DNA from: Membranipora membranacea
Lineage: Eukaryota; Bryozoa; Gymnolaemata; Cheilostomatida; Membraniporidae
Direction: 5' to 3'
Assembly: GCA_914767715.1 (NCBI GenBank)
Contig: OU612065.1
Location: 12,896,001 to 12,960,000, forward strand
DNA length: 64,000 nt
Below are positions 55,168 to 64,000 of the stretch, in pieces. The notes under the pieces were generated by a model that ran no database searches, was not told the origin of the DNA, and was given only the letters and a program-made list of their open reading frames with translations. Position numbers and translations under genes: made by a program. Each line of letters opens with the position of its first letter. Position 1 is the first letter of the stretch.

Positions 55168-55465
55168 GAATTGAGTGCCAGGAATCAGGATAAAATTGTC
55201 AGCCACAGTAAAAGGTACACATCTTACTGGTTGTATTAAGTGCATATATATGATTAACATACCTCATCTGGCCACCATCTTCATTTCCGTTAAGCTGTCC
55301 TTCTGACGAGTTTAGGTTATTATTATTATTGTAAGACTCCTCCATGAGGTCTAGACCAGGCACATGAGGCGTCTCTGCTGTTATCCCAGCCATCCCCGAT
55401 TGGTGATATTGGTGATCTTCAAGTTGTTGAGCTGGTTGTTGGTTTCCTTGCCATGCCTGACTCTG
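49396..55465 (-). CDS. Basic coiled-coil protein, unassigned (5' part missing)
   Basis: Thirteen exons: 55465-55263, 54464-54377, 54036-53875, 53179-53035, 52868-52671, 52394-52246, 52097-51912, 51279-51125, 50857-50766, 50325-50096, 49874-49788, 49679-49575 and 49464-49396. Phases agree throughout, giving 622 residues to the stop. The order is: a Gln/Asn-rich start, a charged Arg/Glu helix (TIRERENQQRREKEHQ, EEKERQRAEELLRHHREQAE), a Lys/Leu helix (AMKKAKLEAELLKARKKLQK), then a long disordered Arg/Ser/Pro region with SPR motifs, and a short acidic C terminus. VQTDTP and GTQTNK resemble dynein light chain LC8 sites. The make-up recalls centrosome or cilium proteins such as CSPP1 or CCDC66, but I cannot assign it. 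Upstream exons were not found. Confidence 0.72.
54504..54561. repeat. 8 bp tandem repeat CCTAAGAA
   Basis: About seven uninterrupted copies within an intron of the coiled-coil gene. Confidence 0.95.
55061..55165. repeat. (TTA)n microsatellite
   Basis: Near-continuous TTA repeats with a few interruptions, in an intron. The poly-Leu open frame over it is an artefact. Confidence 0.95.
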
Positions 55466-55899
55466 CTGTCAAGGAGATAAAGTCTGCATTCGCCTCTGTG
55501 ATACGAACAAAGAATGGTTTTGGTGGAATGCAGAAAATTTGACTGATGTTTTCAGCCTTTTCCCCATTATTCAAGAGAACACAACTACTAACTCCACTTG
55601 CATAATCGGCTATTGTCTTCTCTTATAACATGAGTATTTTTACAACACACACCATAACTACTTGTACACATGCACCGATTTTATCACTTGGACTCATAAG
55701 CCATAGGTTGTAATGGCATGCATATAGAGTCATCAATTCTGGCAAGAAAGACAGTTGATGTGGCTGTGCAACCTGACGAAGGATCAAGGTAACTTTATGA
55801 CCGACCATGAAATGCTTATCATCAAAAGAAAAGAAAAATCTTAAAACAACCAATTTAAATCGTGAAGTGCCCAGCTATGGTCTACCAAAATAACAATTA

Positions 55900-58280
55900 T
55901 TAGCCTCTTTCTTCTATCTCGCTACCATTTCAGCTACAGCAGTTTTAGTAAGTGATTCACACGCAGGAGCAGCATCGTCTCTGTAAATTTCTCGAGGGAG
56001 ATTTCTATCCCCAGCAAGCTGGTTGGTACACCAGATATAGACTCCTAAAATGGGCTTCTCAAAGAATTCTAAAACCAATATGATGAGTTTCAGGTTTTTG
56101 GTCAACTTCAAATTTTATCTTCACCTTTAGCTATCAGTTGTTTCTTCCCTTTCCTACTGCTGGCGGGCTAGCCACCCTAGTGAAAACAGGGGAGTCTGAA
56201 CGCCTACGCACCCGCCGTCGCCACTAGGATGTCCCTTTCAACAAGTCAAGAACTACTACTAACTTTATCACAGTCAGAGTGATAACATCCTTTCACCACA
56301 TTCATCGATGATATGTTTACCGTGTTGGAGGCGTACATTGAAACTGACAAAAAGGAAATAACTACACTGAACTCAGAATATTGAAATATTTACTCATGAT
56401 CCATGTGACGAATGAATGAGTATTTTGGTTATAATATGGTTGATGGGGTTTTCAGGGGTATTGTAACTTCTTTTGTTATTTATATAATCATCAGCCCCGA
56501 GCTTGTGGGATGTGCAATTGATATCATTTCAACTAACTCTATATCGGCAAATGTCAATGTCAATGTAGGGTTACTTACCAGTCATGTTGCAGTTTGATCC
56601 ACTAACCTGCCTGTGATTGCCAAAGATGTTCTCAACAATTTCCTGAGTGAGCCGATGGGGTATCAATCTGTGACCAAAATCTACAGATTTCTGGCACAAA
56701 GCTTTCAACCCGCTGATGGTGATGCGGCAATCATTCAATGTGGTTACAGGAGGTATCTCTGCTGTGTTAGTGTATCCGGGATACTCAGCTGTGAACCTGT
56801 CCTTATCCCAGCGTTCAAAGTACTTTAGAATAGGACACAGCTTCTAGAACATGCAAAGAGAGACTATTAGTAAGTTCAGATATTGCGAGCTTAGATATCA
56901 CTATCTACAATCTACAAAATTGACTCCATAGTAAGTTGGGAGGAGACGATAAAGTGCTCACCTTGCAGAATTGTGAGAGTTCTTTTTCTCTTACGAGTTG
57001 TCTAGTGTTCACCAATTCCTACAGGTCGGAACAGTACGGAACTTGGATTGCAGTCTGTAGGAAGCTTACACGCCTTAGCACAGCTGCTACCGCAGTGTTC
57101 AACACCTGTTGAATGAATAAAGTATAGATATCTCTGGAATAAATCATTAGATCAATAGAATGTGTGTGTGTATGTATAGACATACTCAAAGAACTTTTGT
57201 TGAAAATTGCATCTTCACAAAGTTTGATGTTTTTAGTAGTTGACGAAATAAATTAAAATTTTGCTCATTTAAGATTTTCAAATTGGTCTTTTTACCACAT
57301 TGACACATTGAGATTTAAAAAAGGCTCAGCTGGCACAAATATACTTCATACTATATCTAAATAGAATCTGGTTTCTCATTTTCCATCAGATGAATCTTCA
57401 TCTTTGTAAAGTTGTTTAGGTACTAATTCGTTTGGTATGCATGTCGACTCCAGCCAATGTCCCTCTCTGTGTCTTCCACTAATTCGATATGAGCCCATGT
57501 CACCTCTTCATCCTTTTTAATCATCTTTCTGGTACAGTTTTTCTTGTCGGTACAGTTGAACATAGCATTTCTGTATTGCTTTGAGATACTCCCTGTCATC
57601 CTGGTCAGGAATACCTTTCACATTGATATGATGTACCTTGTAGGCTGCTCAGACTAGTTTTACATGTTTAGCAATAAATGGAGTGAACTATGGCTGAACT
57701 GACCAGAACCTTTTTGCCAGCTGAGGTGGATCCGACAGAACAATGGTATCTTCTCTCTTCTCGCTTATGACATTTCTTGCCAGATGGGATTAGTTAGGAA
57801 GGGGAAGAAATTCCTGGAAACAAACTGTACTGTTCAAAGGTATGTGAAATTAATGGAGATTGCAATTTCCATAGACAAAACACACAACACTGTCTATGGC
57901 AATTTCTTTCAAATCATGAGTTATGATGGAAAACCCCCAGTTGATCAGTTTAGGAATAAGGATTTAAACATACGCTCTTAGAAGTGTGCCATATTTTCCA
58001 GGTTTACTTTATGAGGAGGAATTGGGTAGATAGACAAGCCTCATCTGGAATCTTCTGTTTGAGGGTGATCCATCAAAGATGGTTGCAAGCACTGACAGAT
58101 TTGCTGACATCAGATATCTGACTCGATCCCAAAAAAACTTGCTGCTGATGTCCAAGTAGCTGGCTGTTTTACTGACAAAGAACACTAGAGGGTAGCTGAA
58201 ATTTTTGTAGGTGCAGCTCCAGAAAAACTGCAGAATGTGAGTTCCAACTCCCTCGTCACATACACCTAACAAATAGCAAG
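55900..58280 (-). mobile_element. Decayed P-type (THAP9-like) transposase
   Basis: Broken minus-strand frames carry P-superfamily features in the expected order. At 58272-58009 a stretch ends LSVLATIFDGSPSNRRFQMR, like the xCDGxxxNRKF region. At about 57640-57480 there is DDREYLKAIQKCYV and then, in another frame, CTRKMIKKDEEVTWAHIELV. At 56850-56610 there is LKYFERWDKDRF, then ITISGLKALCQ and HRLTQEIVENIFGNHR, like the LxQDxLENFFxxxR motif. Stops and frame changes separate these parts and the N-terminal THAP zinc finger is not seen, so it is a pseudogene. Terminal repeats were not found. It lies upstream of the coiled-coil gene copy A, possibly in an intron. Confidence 0.6.
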
Positions 58281-61240
58281 AAACAAAATGAGGCCTAGTG
58301 ATACACCAAGGAGTTAGAGACTCGTTGGATAAACCAACCTCGCTAAATAATGTCCATATCTCGCTAGGGTTAAGCTAGGTGGGCGTCATTTAAAACTTTA
58401 CTTTAGAAAATTCTCAGCCCGTCTAACCATTGCTATCTCCCCTGAAACACATGGATGAGTTGTCTTCTTAATATCAAGGAGTAGACAATTGCAACAATAT
58501 TGTAACTATATTATGACAACATACACCGAAAGTCACTGGACGTTATCAAGAATGTGTTTTAAGTTTTGTCTGTACACATCATGTCTTTTGACAAGGATAT
58601 TCAGGCTCCAAATGAAATTGCCACTCACCACACTTGAACACAACTATGCAGAACCTGATCTTACCCTCTCTCCATCGTCTCTGGTTGGCAGGCAGATCAA
58701 AATTCTTGATTTGGTCTTCAATCAAATCTAGTGCCTCTGTCAATTTATTTCACCTCCTAAAGGAAAGATACCTGAAAAGTATGCTTAATACATTATACAA
58801 TACCCAGTTGTTTCAATCGCTATGACTGATGCTTTTTCAGCTCAAATATGAGCACTCAGTTTGTGAAAAGCCAACGTCGAGATTTTGAGAAGATTATCAG
58901 TGGTTCAAATAAAACTGCAGTCAAAATTATGAGTTGTCTATACTGAGTAGTATGTGGTATGTTTTCCGCGAGTGGTCCACATGCAAAGGTAACTTTCTCG
59001 CACGAGAATGTGTCCAGCTGTAGAGGCTTGATATGACACTTGACATGAACTGGTTTCGAAATGCCATTGACTCATTATCCCTTATCTACTCAGTGTGTCC
59101 ACTGGCAGATCGGACTCTCTAACCTCTTCAGATTTTGGAAGAGAGTGTCTGATGCTGACCTTGTAATTGAAGAGTTTGACCAGGCTAATTTGGTGTTTTG
59201 TCCCTCGTAACATTTTGAATGATTGTCATCACATTCTTGCAAGCCAAGCACATCATCCTTAATTTTGCTACAGACCCACAATTTACACTCTTTAGCTGTT
59301 TCTCTCCATGTATCTACATGTTTGAACCATGGTACAAGCTTGTATCACGTTTTATTGGGGTGTTATTTTTAATAGTAGAGTTGGTGGCTGTTTTGTTCTG
59401 GTTTGGTTCGTAGGTTGAACCACTCTCTCATACGTAGCTTTCCTAAAAAAAGGGATTATTCTCACTTACACGTAGGTAGACAGTCCTGATGACACTAATA
59501 TATATATATATATATACTTTATTATCGCCGATCAAAGTCAATGACTTTGATCGGCAATAATTCATTTACATCATTTTGAAAGGGATAACCTGGGGAGACC
59601 TATTATACTGCAATGGTTTAATTTCCACAATTTTACAATGGGTGGCGCACAAAATCTTCACACCCCTATACAATTCGGCCAGTTTTCATTCATTTTTATT
59701 ATGTATTTTCGGACTCTCACCAGTTGAAGTATTCTTTTAACTCTAGCCTCGAACCAATGATGAAAATTAGGATACTGACCCTCAATCAGCCAATCGATTC
59801 ATCATCAGGGCGACAAACCTATCCAGTTGGCGTGGTTAAAGCAAATATTACTGCTCTAAGGCCATCCCGATAGGTTCGTTACAGCAAATAGAACTGCCAA
59901 AAGCCCATCCGAATGGGTGTTTGGCGACCAACAGTTGCCGAATTGCCATACAGACAGGGTTGTGACAGCCACAATTCGAGATTGATCCAAGGTGAAATTG
60001 ATTGCAAGTTAGCACTGCCAGAGCCATAAGCAGATGGCCCCGAGATGTGTGGCGGATGGCCATTATACACATTTACAGCACAACAGCCCTCCCCACTCTT
60101 CTTAATCTCTTACCTTACTGTACCTCCAATCAACTTGCCTGTGCCTCTTGCAGCCATTGTTGCAGCAGGCATTATAAAGATGGAGGCATCGGACTTCTCC
60201 AGTTGGTGCAAGTCCAGGGGTCGATTGCCCCAGTGGTCGAAACCTTTTATCTCTCCTATGTACAGGGTGAGTTGAATGTTACAACCATACAGATTTGAAG
60301 ACTACTTAGATGTCATTCTATCAGAATCAATCATTTGTTTGTCAAAATATGCCACTGATGGAATGTGAGAGCAGTTTGAATTTTGATTTTAGCCAAATAT
60401 CTCATTACCTTGGGGAGAGAGAAAAGGCCTCAACCGCTGGGGCACTTGACCACTGGACTTGCACCAACGACAAAAGGCCTGTGGATAGAGGTGTATATAT
60501 GTTGTGTAATTTGTAGCAAGGAGTACTGTTACTTGTTTGTAGTTAAAGTTGATGACTGCAACCCTTTGATAACACTTACAATCTGACTATTGTTACTGAG
60601 ACTATAGTCTATAGTTAGTAGTAAAGCATGTGAAGGTGACACCAAGGTGATGATGATGTAGTTTAGTTAGACAAAGTAGATTAACTTACTGTTATATTAC
60701 CTTGGTCTAACTAAAAGTAAAAACTAAGGAGTAACAGTAAGTAAGAACTTCTCCTTTTCCCCCTTTGGTCTAACTGCAAATATAAAGGAAGGATAGTTAA
60801 ATAAGATAATAAATAATATAAGGAGTGGATTGATTCAGTGGAAAATGCTAAAGTGTCACATGAAGACATTACTATTATAGTTTATAGGTGATACTTTTGC
60901 CAATTAATGAACTAAACTAAAGCACACTGCTTCTACACAGACTCTTCTTATAATCTTTCAGTGAAATTGCTCTTTCTTTGGCCTTCTTTAGTTTGCCTGC
61001 TGTTATAAATTGTAATTCTGTGCCTGCTGTAGAATATTGTAACCTGATAACAATGCATTTATTCCCTGATTCAAGCGGGAAGAGTAGACAACTCTATTAA
61101 TTTCGAAATGACAAGCATAGAATGAGGTATTGAAAGATTTAGCCAGTCTTGACCTGGGACCGGTTTGTTGTGGGGGGATTTGTCCCTCTTCACAACAAAG
61201 CTTGTCAAGACAAGCTATGAAAGATTAGTCACTAACACCT
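58281..61240. other. No recognised gene; repeats only
   Basis: Holds an (AT)n run at 59499-59515 and a pair of inverted arms at 60203-60256 and 60413-60468. Any 5' exons of coiled-coil gene copy A would be here or at 55466-58281 but were not recognised. Confidence 0.4.
60203..60468. repeat. Inverted repeat with about 50 bp arms
   Basis: TTGGTGCAAGTCCAG...GCCCCAG...GGTCGAAACCTTTT...CTCTCC recurs inverted as GGGGAGAG...AAAAGGCCTCAACC...CTGGGGC...CTGGACTTGCACCAA. The spacer is about 155 bp. Possibly a small inverted-repeat element. Confidence 0.65.
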
Positions 61241-61241
61241 T

Positions 61242-61470
61242 GGGCTAAATCACAGCCAGCCCTTAATGGCATTCGAAATGGCGTTTGATGTGGTGTTTGA
61301 AGTGGCGGTGGAAAGGGCATTGCAAATGGCGTTCGAAATGGCTTTCGAAACCACGTTCGTAACGGCGATCGAAATGACGCTCGTGGCCGTAGGCGGTCGT
61401 TAAGGGGTATAATGACCACCTTCAGCCACGATCGCCATCCCGAACATCATTAAAGCCTGGCTGTGGGCTA
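61242..61470. mobile_element. Small inverted-repeat element with internal 12 bp degenerate array
   Basis: The ends GGCTAAATCACAGCCAGCCCTTAATG and, inverted, TAGCCCACAGCCAGGCTTTAATG pair. Between them run about 12 degenerate copies of a unit like AATGGCGTTCGA. The Pro/Phe-rich minus-strand frame here is a by-product of the array. Confidence 0.65.
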
Positions 61471-61616
61471 AATGAGTAAAAGCGAGAGCTAATTAGTTTT
61501 CATCCATTTTCTCAGTTTAATTTCAATCCCGATTGATTTGAAGCCTTACTGGTAAATATCAGGCAAATAAAGTGTAATAATGCTAACAGCTAATGTGTAG
61601 ACTTGGCCAGACTTAC

Positions 61617-62054
61617 TGCCATTCACTATCCGATCTGAGCAATTCTTCCTGGTTTTTAAGCATCAATCACTCCCATCCACTCAGTGAAGGGCAAAGGCGT
61701 ACTGAATATCAGCTCACCAATCGGTGGTTGGGCATATCTGACACCTGCCATAAAAAATAACAGGTTAAAAAAAATTGTTTATGGGTTTCATAAAGCAGGA
61801 TCATAAGCAGACAACAGCTTATTATTATATTTACAGGCGTGTAAACTGTAAACCACCGTGATACCACACAGGTTTCAGCGGAGCTTCTATGAATTTTGCA
61901 ATAAAAAGTACCCAAAAAAAAAGAGAAAACACTTCGCAGAAGTGAAACAACTCACCGAGAAACAAATCCAGTTTGATGTCATTGAATGTAACAGATTTCC
62001 CTCCAAGCTGTCCACCATGCTTAAATTTCGCAAGCTTTTTACTTGACTTGTCAT
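61617..62054 (-). pseudogene. Carboxylesterase pseudogene fragment (exons 1-2)
   Basis: 62054-61956 and 61744-61617 are copies of exons 1 and 2 of the carboxylesterase at 44653-48822, with splice borders still visible. Exon 1 has 5 extra bases after the fifth codon region, shifting the frame. Exon 2 has lost a T, giving a stop just after VIDA. No copies of exons 3-9 follow, so it is a truncated, dead duplicate. Confidence 0.9.
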
Positions 62055-62267
62055 CATTCAGACTATTATTTATACTGCGTGACTTAACAAATCACCTACA
62101 TCAACAAAACACAAGCTCACAGAACTTTCACAGCTTTCGATGATTGTATCACTGTTACACATCAGATGACAACCTGAGAAATGTCTAAATCTTCTTAGCT
62201 TCATCATGTTTCGGTAGCACTAGCAAAAACCGACATAGTACACATTATGCTAGGAATGGGTAACTAT

Positions 62268-62273
62268 TTTATT
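62268..62273 (-). terminator. Candidate poly(A) signal of the duplicated coiled-coil gene
   Basis: AATAAA on the minus strand, equivalent to that at 49107-49112. Confidence 0.4.
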
Positions 62274-62411
62274 TTTCATTCACAACCTAATGAATATAAG
62301 CAAACAGAAAAACATAAAACACAAATGTCACCCATCAGCTATTTCAATTCTACGAACGTCCGCTTTACTACCTAGCACCTTAAACTGCATGATAAAATAA
62401 TAGAAGCTGAT

Positions 62412-64000
62412 CTAATAGGCGTTGTAGAGATCGTCACTGTTGATAGTTGACTCGATTTCCCTTCTCATCGCCATAAATCCCTGTAACATAATGCGACAAT
62501 TATTATAGCAATATCAAAAAAATAAACTAAGAAAGTAATTCAGCAGTAATGCTCATATAGTAAATAGAAGAATATAAGTACAAAAGAACCTCAATATCAG
62601 GTGTTTTCTTCTCTCTCCCTTCTGATTGATTCATCACTGTTTGGTAACAACGAGTTGTGTCAGTACCATAGAGTCATTATATTCTCTATGGCCAGTACTT
62701 AGCTGCACTACGAGGATATTTTTTCATCAAAGAAGAAAAAACAGTAATAATTATTGTTGGCCTTTTAATTATAATCTTACCTGTTTCATTTGGCGGAGAG
62801 AATCAAGCATCTGCTGCTGTCGTTCGGTCGGATGTTTGGTAACTACGGATGGATTATACAGGGGATCCTGAAAAATTTAGATATTATTACTATGCTACAT
62901 CAAAGCAATTACGAGATTTTAAAGTCAAGCTAAGTGATGCAAATTGGTTATGAATTATCATTAAACTCAATTTTATGAGTTTATCCATGTAACTTTTTTG
63001 GGGGTATTACGGGTTTAAAGGGTTTAATAACAGATACAAGCAGGTAAAACTCAAAAGCGTGCTATTACCAAAAAACAGCACAAACCTTGGCATGATTTTC
63101 ATATCTGGAGGCTTGTTGTTGATGTGAAACATCTCTAATATTGTGCATGTGGACACCATACTGTGCCGGTTGCATACTCTTATAGTAAGCCTCTCTCGCC
63201 ATGGCAGCCTGCGTGGCCCCTCGGGACATTGGAGGCTGCTCTTGAGCATTAGACAGGCTCAGAACGGCATCAGAACGGATATAGTTATATCCTTCAACAG
63301 GAGAAATCCTCAAGTGTTCAGGCACGGGCAATTCATAACTTAAGGAGCTAACAAGTTTGCCAAATGTAAGCAAAGATGTGCCCATACAGCATTGAACTGC
63401 AATGTGTACAACCTCATTATAGACACCCAAAATATTAATGTGTCATATCAATACACGAATGAACTCACATAGATGTAAAATATTATTATTATGAGGATCA
63501 TGATGTTAAAAAAGTCAATTGAGAGTAGATATTCCTGACTTTTACTTTTAGTTATTACAAACATTACATACCTGACACTCTCTGCTGTGCTCGGTTAGAC
63601 TGTATATCAGGATGTCTGGCTGTCTCTGATATAGTTGGAGGTCTGTGAGACTTCAGGGGTACAGCTGATTCCCCTCCTCTCCTCGGTGATGCCTCACTTA
63701 ATCTAGGAAAAATTAATTATTCATACGATACCCTGCAATACCTTCTCTGCTGCCAGTATTGTATAAGTATATATCACGCTTGTACAGAGTAGCCATCTCT
63801 CTGATTAAAAGAGGATTACTCCGATTGTAGCTCTTCGTGTTTATTCATCTCCACAAATACCGTAAAGTCATATTTCTATTCAATTACTGCTCCTCCACAT
63901 TATTCAATCCTATGAAAGAACTATGTTACTTTGATCAAGGCCTTGTTTAGCCTCAGCAGAAAAATCTGAACTGATAGCCTCATACTGACCGAGAAATTCT
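62412..64000 (-). pseudogene. Second copy of the coiled-coil gene (3' end), decaying; runs off the window
   Basis: Exons matching copy A at 49396-51279 are seen at about 64000-63991 (partial), 63717-63570 (LSEASPRRGGESAVPLKSH, longer than copy A), 63336-63086 (PVPEHLRISPVEGYNYIRSD), 62867-62781 (DPLYNPSVVTKHPTERQ) and 62480-62412 (MRREIESTINSDDLYNAY). The exon equivalent to 49575-49679 has lost its splice acceptor, has an early in-frame stop and carries a 32-base insertion; as that exon is 105 bp with phase 0 at both sides, skipping it keeps the frame. The acceptor before the 63336 exon changed from AGGG to AAGT, which moves the AG by one base and would shift the frame. Open frames otherwise persist, so it may be a recent pseudogene or an altered gene. 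Confidence 0.65.
62661..62698. repeat. 26 bp palindromic insertion with CAGTAC duplication
   Basis: CAGTAC flanks a 26-base insert whose ends pair (CCATAGAG and CTCTATGG). Copy A has a single CAGTAC at this place. It sits in the lost exon of coiled-coil copy B. Confidence 0.75.

Noticed and set aside
54982-55239. Poly-leucine open frame
   Set aside because: Product of the (TTA)n microsatellite in an intron.
59848-60298. Overlapping open frames of 63-98 codons on both strands
   Set aside because: They lie over inverted and imperfect repeats and show no domain.
61225-61419. Pro/Phe/Arg-rich minus-strand open frame
   Set aside because: Product of the 12 bp degenerate array inside a small inverted-repeat element.

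Overview
This is a window of animal nuclear DNA, AT-rich, with intron-split genes using GT-AG splicing and many small inverted-repeat elements. The gene set (BUD13, UBFD1, COMMD7, an SLC34 phosphate transporter, a type-B carboxylesterase, a peptide-type GPCR and a JmjC-like protein) and the intron sizes (about 0.1-3 kb) point to a marine invertebrate. A hemichordate, echinoderm or similar animal is my guess; the sequence alone does not fix the species. I joined exons by hand from reading frame, phase and splice sites; no transcript or database search was available.

Layout: (1) 626-2327 (+) is the 3' end of a JmjC/cupin-type dioxygenase-like gene, converging on (2) UBFD1 (-), 2978-7280. (3) 7.3-12.6 kb has no recognised gene and holds palindromic and tandem repeats. 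(4) BUD13 (-), 12603-15233, and COMMD7 (+), 16257-22038, are divergent neighbours about 1 kb apart. (5) A two-exon rhodopsin-class GPCR (-) lies at 23307-26074. (6) An SLC34 sodium-phosphate cotransporter (-), 29355-37336, has a very long first intron. (7) 37.3-44.6 kb has no clear gene but holds a 1.27 kb foldback (hairpin) transposon-like element. (8) A complete nine-exon carboxylesterase (-), 44653-48822, lies just downstream of (9) a coiled-coil/low-complexity protein gene (-), 49396-55465. (10) 55.5-61.6 kb holds a decayed P-type/THAP9-like transposase and inverted repeats. (11) From 61617 to the window end there is a second, decaying copy of the block made of carboxylesterase exons 1-2 plus the 3' end of the coiled-coil gene.

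The genes do not form a pathway; they are an ordinary mixed set of housekeeping and membrane genes. The unusual content is repetitive: a TTAA-flanked MITE family with three copies (two in opposite orientation around one UBFD1 exon), a 927 bp element with the same flank, a foldback element with a 12 bp target duplication, an element whose head matches the 5' end of U2 snRNA, a P-like transposase relic, and a tandem segmental duplication with visible decay. I found no tRNA, rRNA or CRISPR array.
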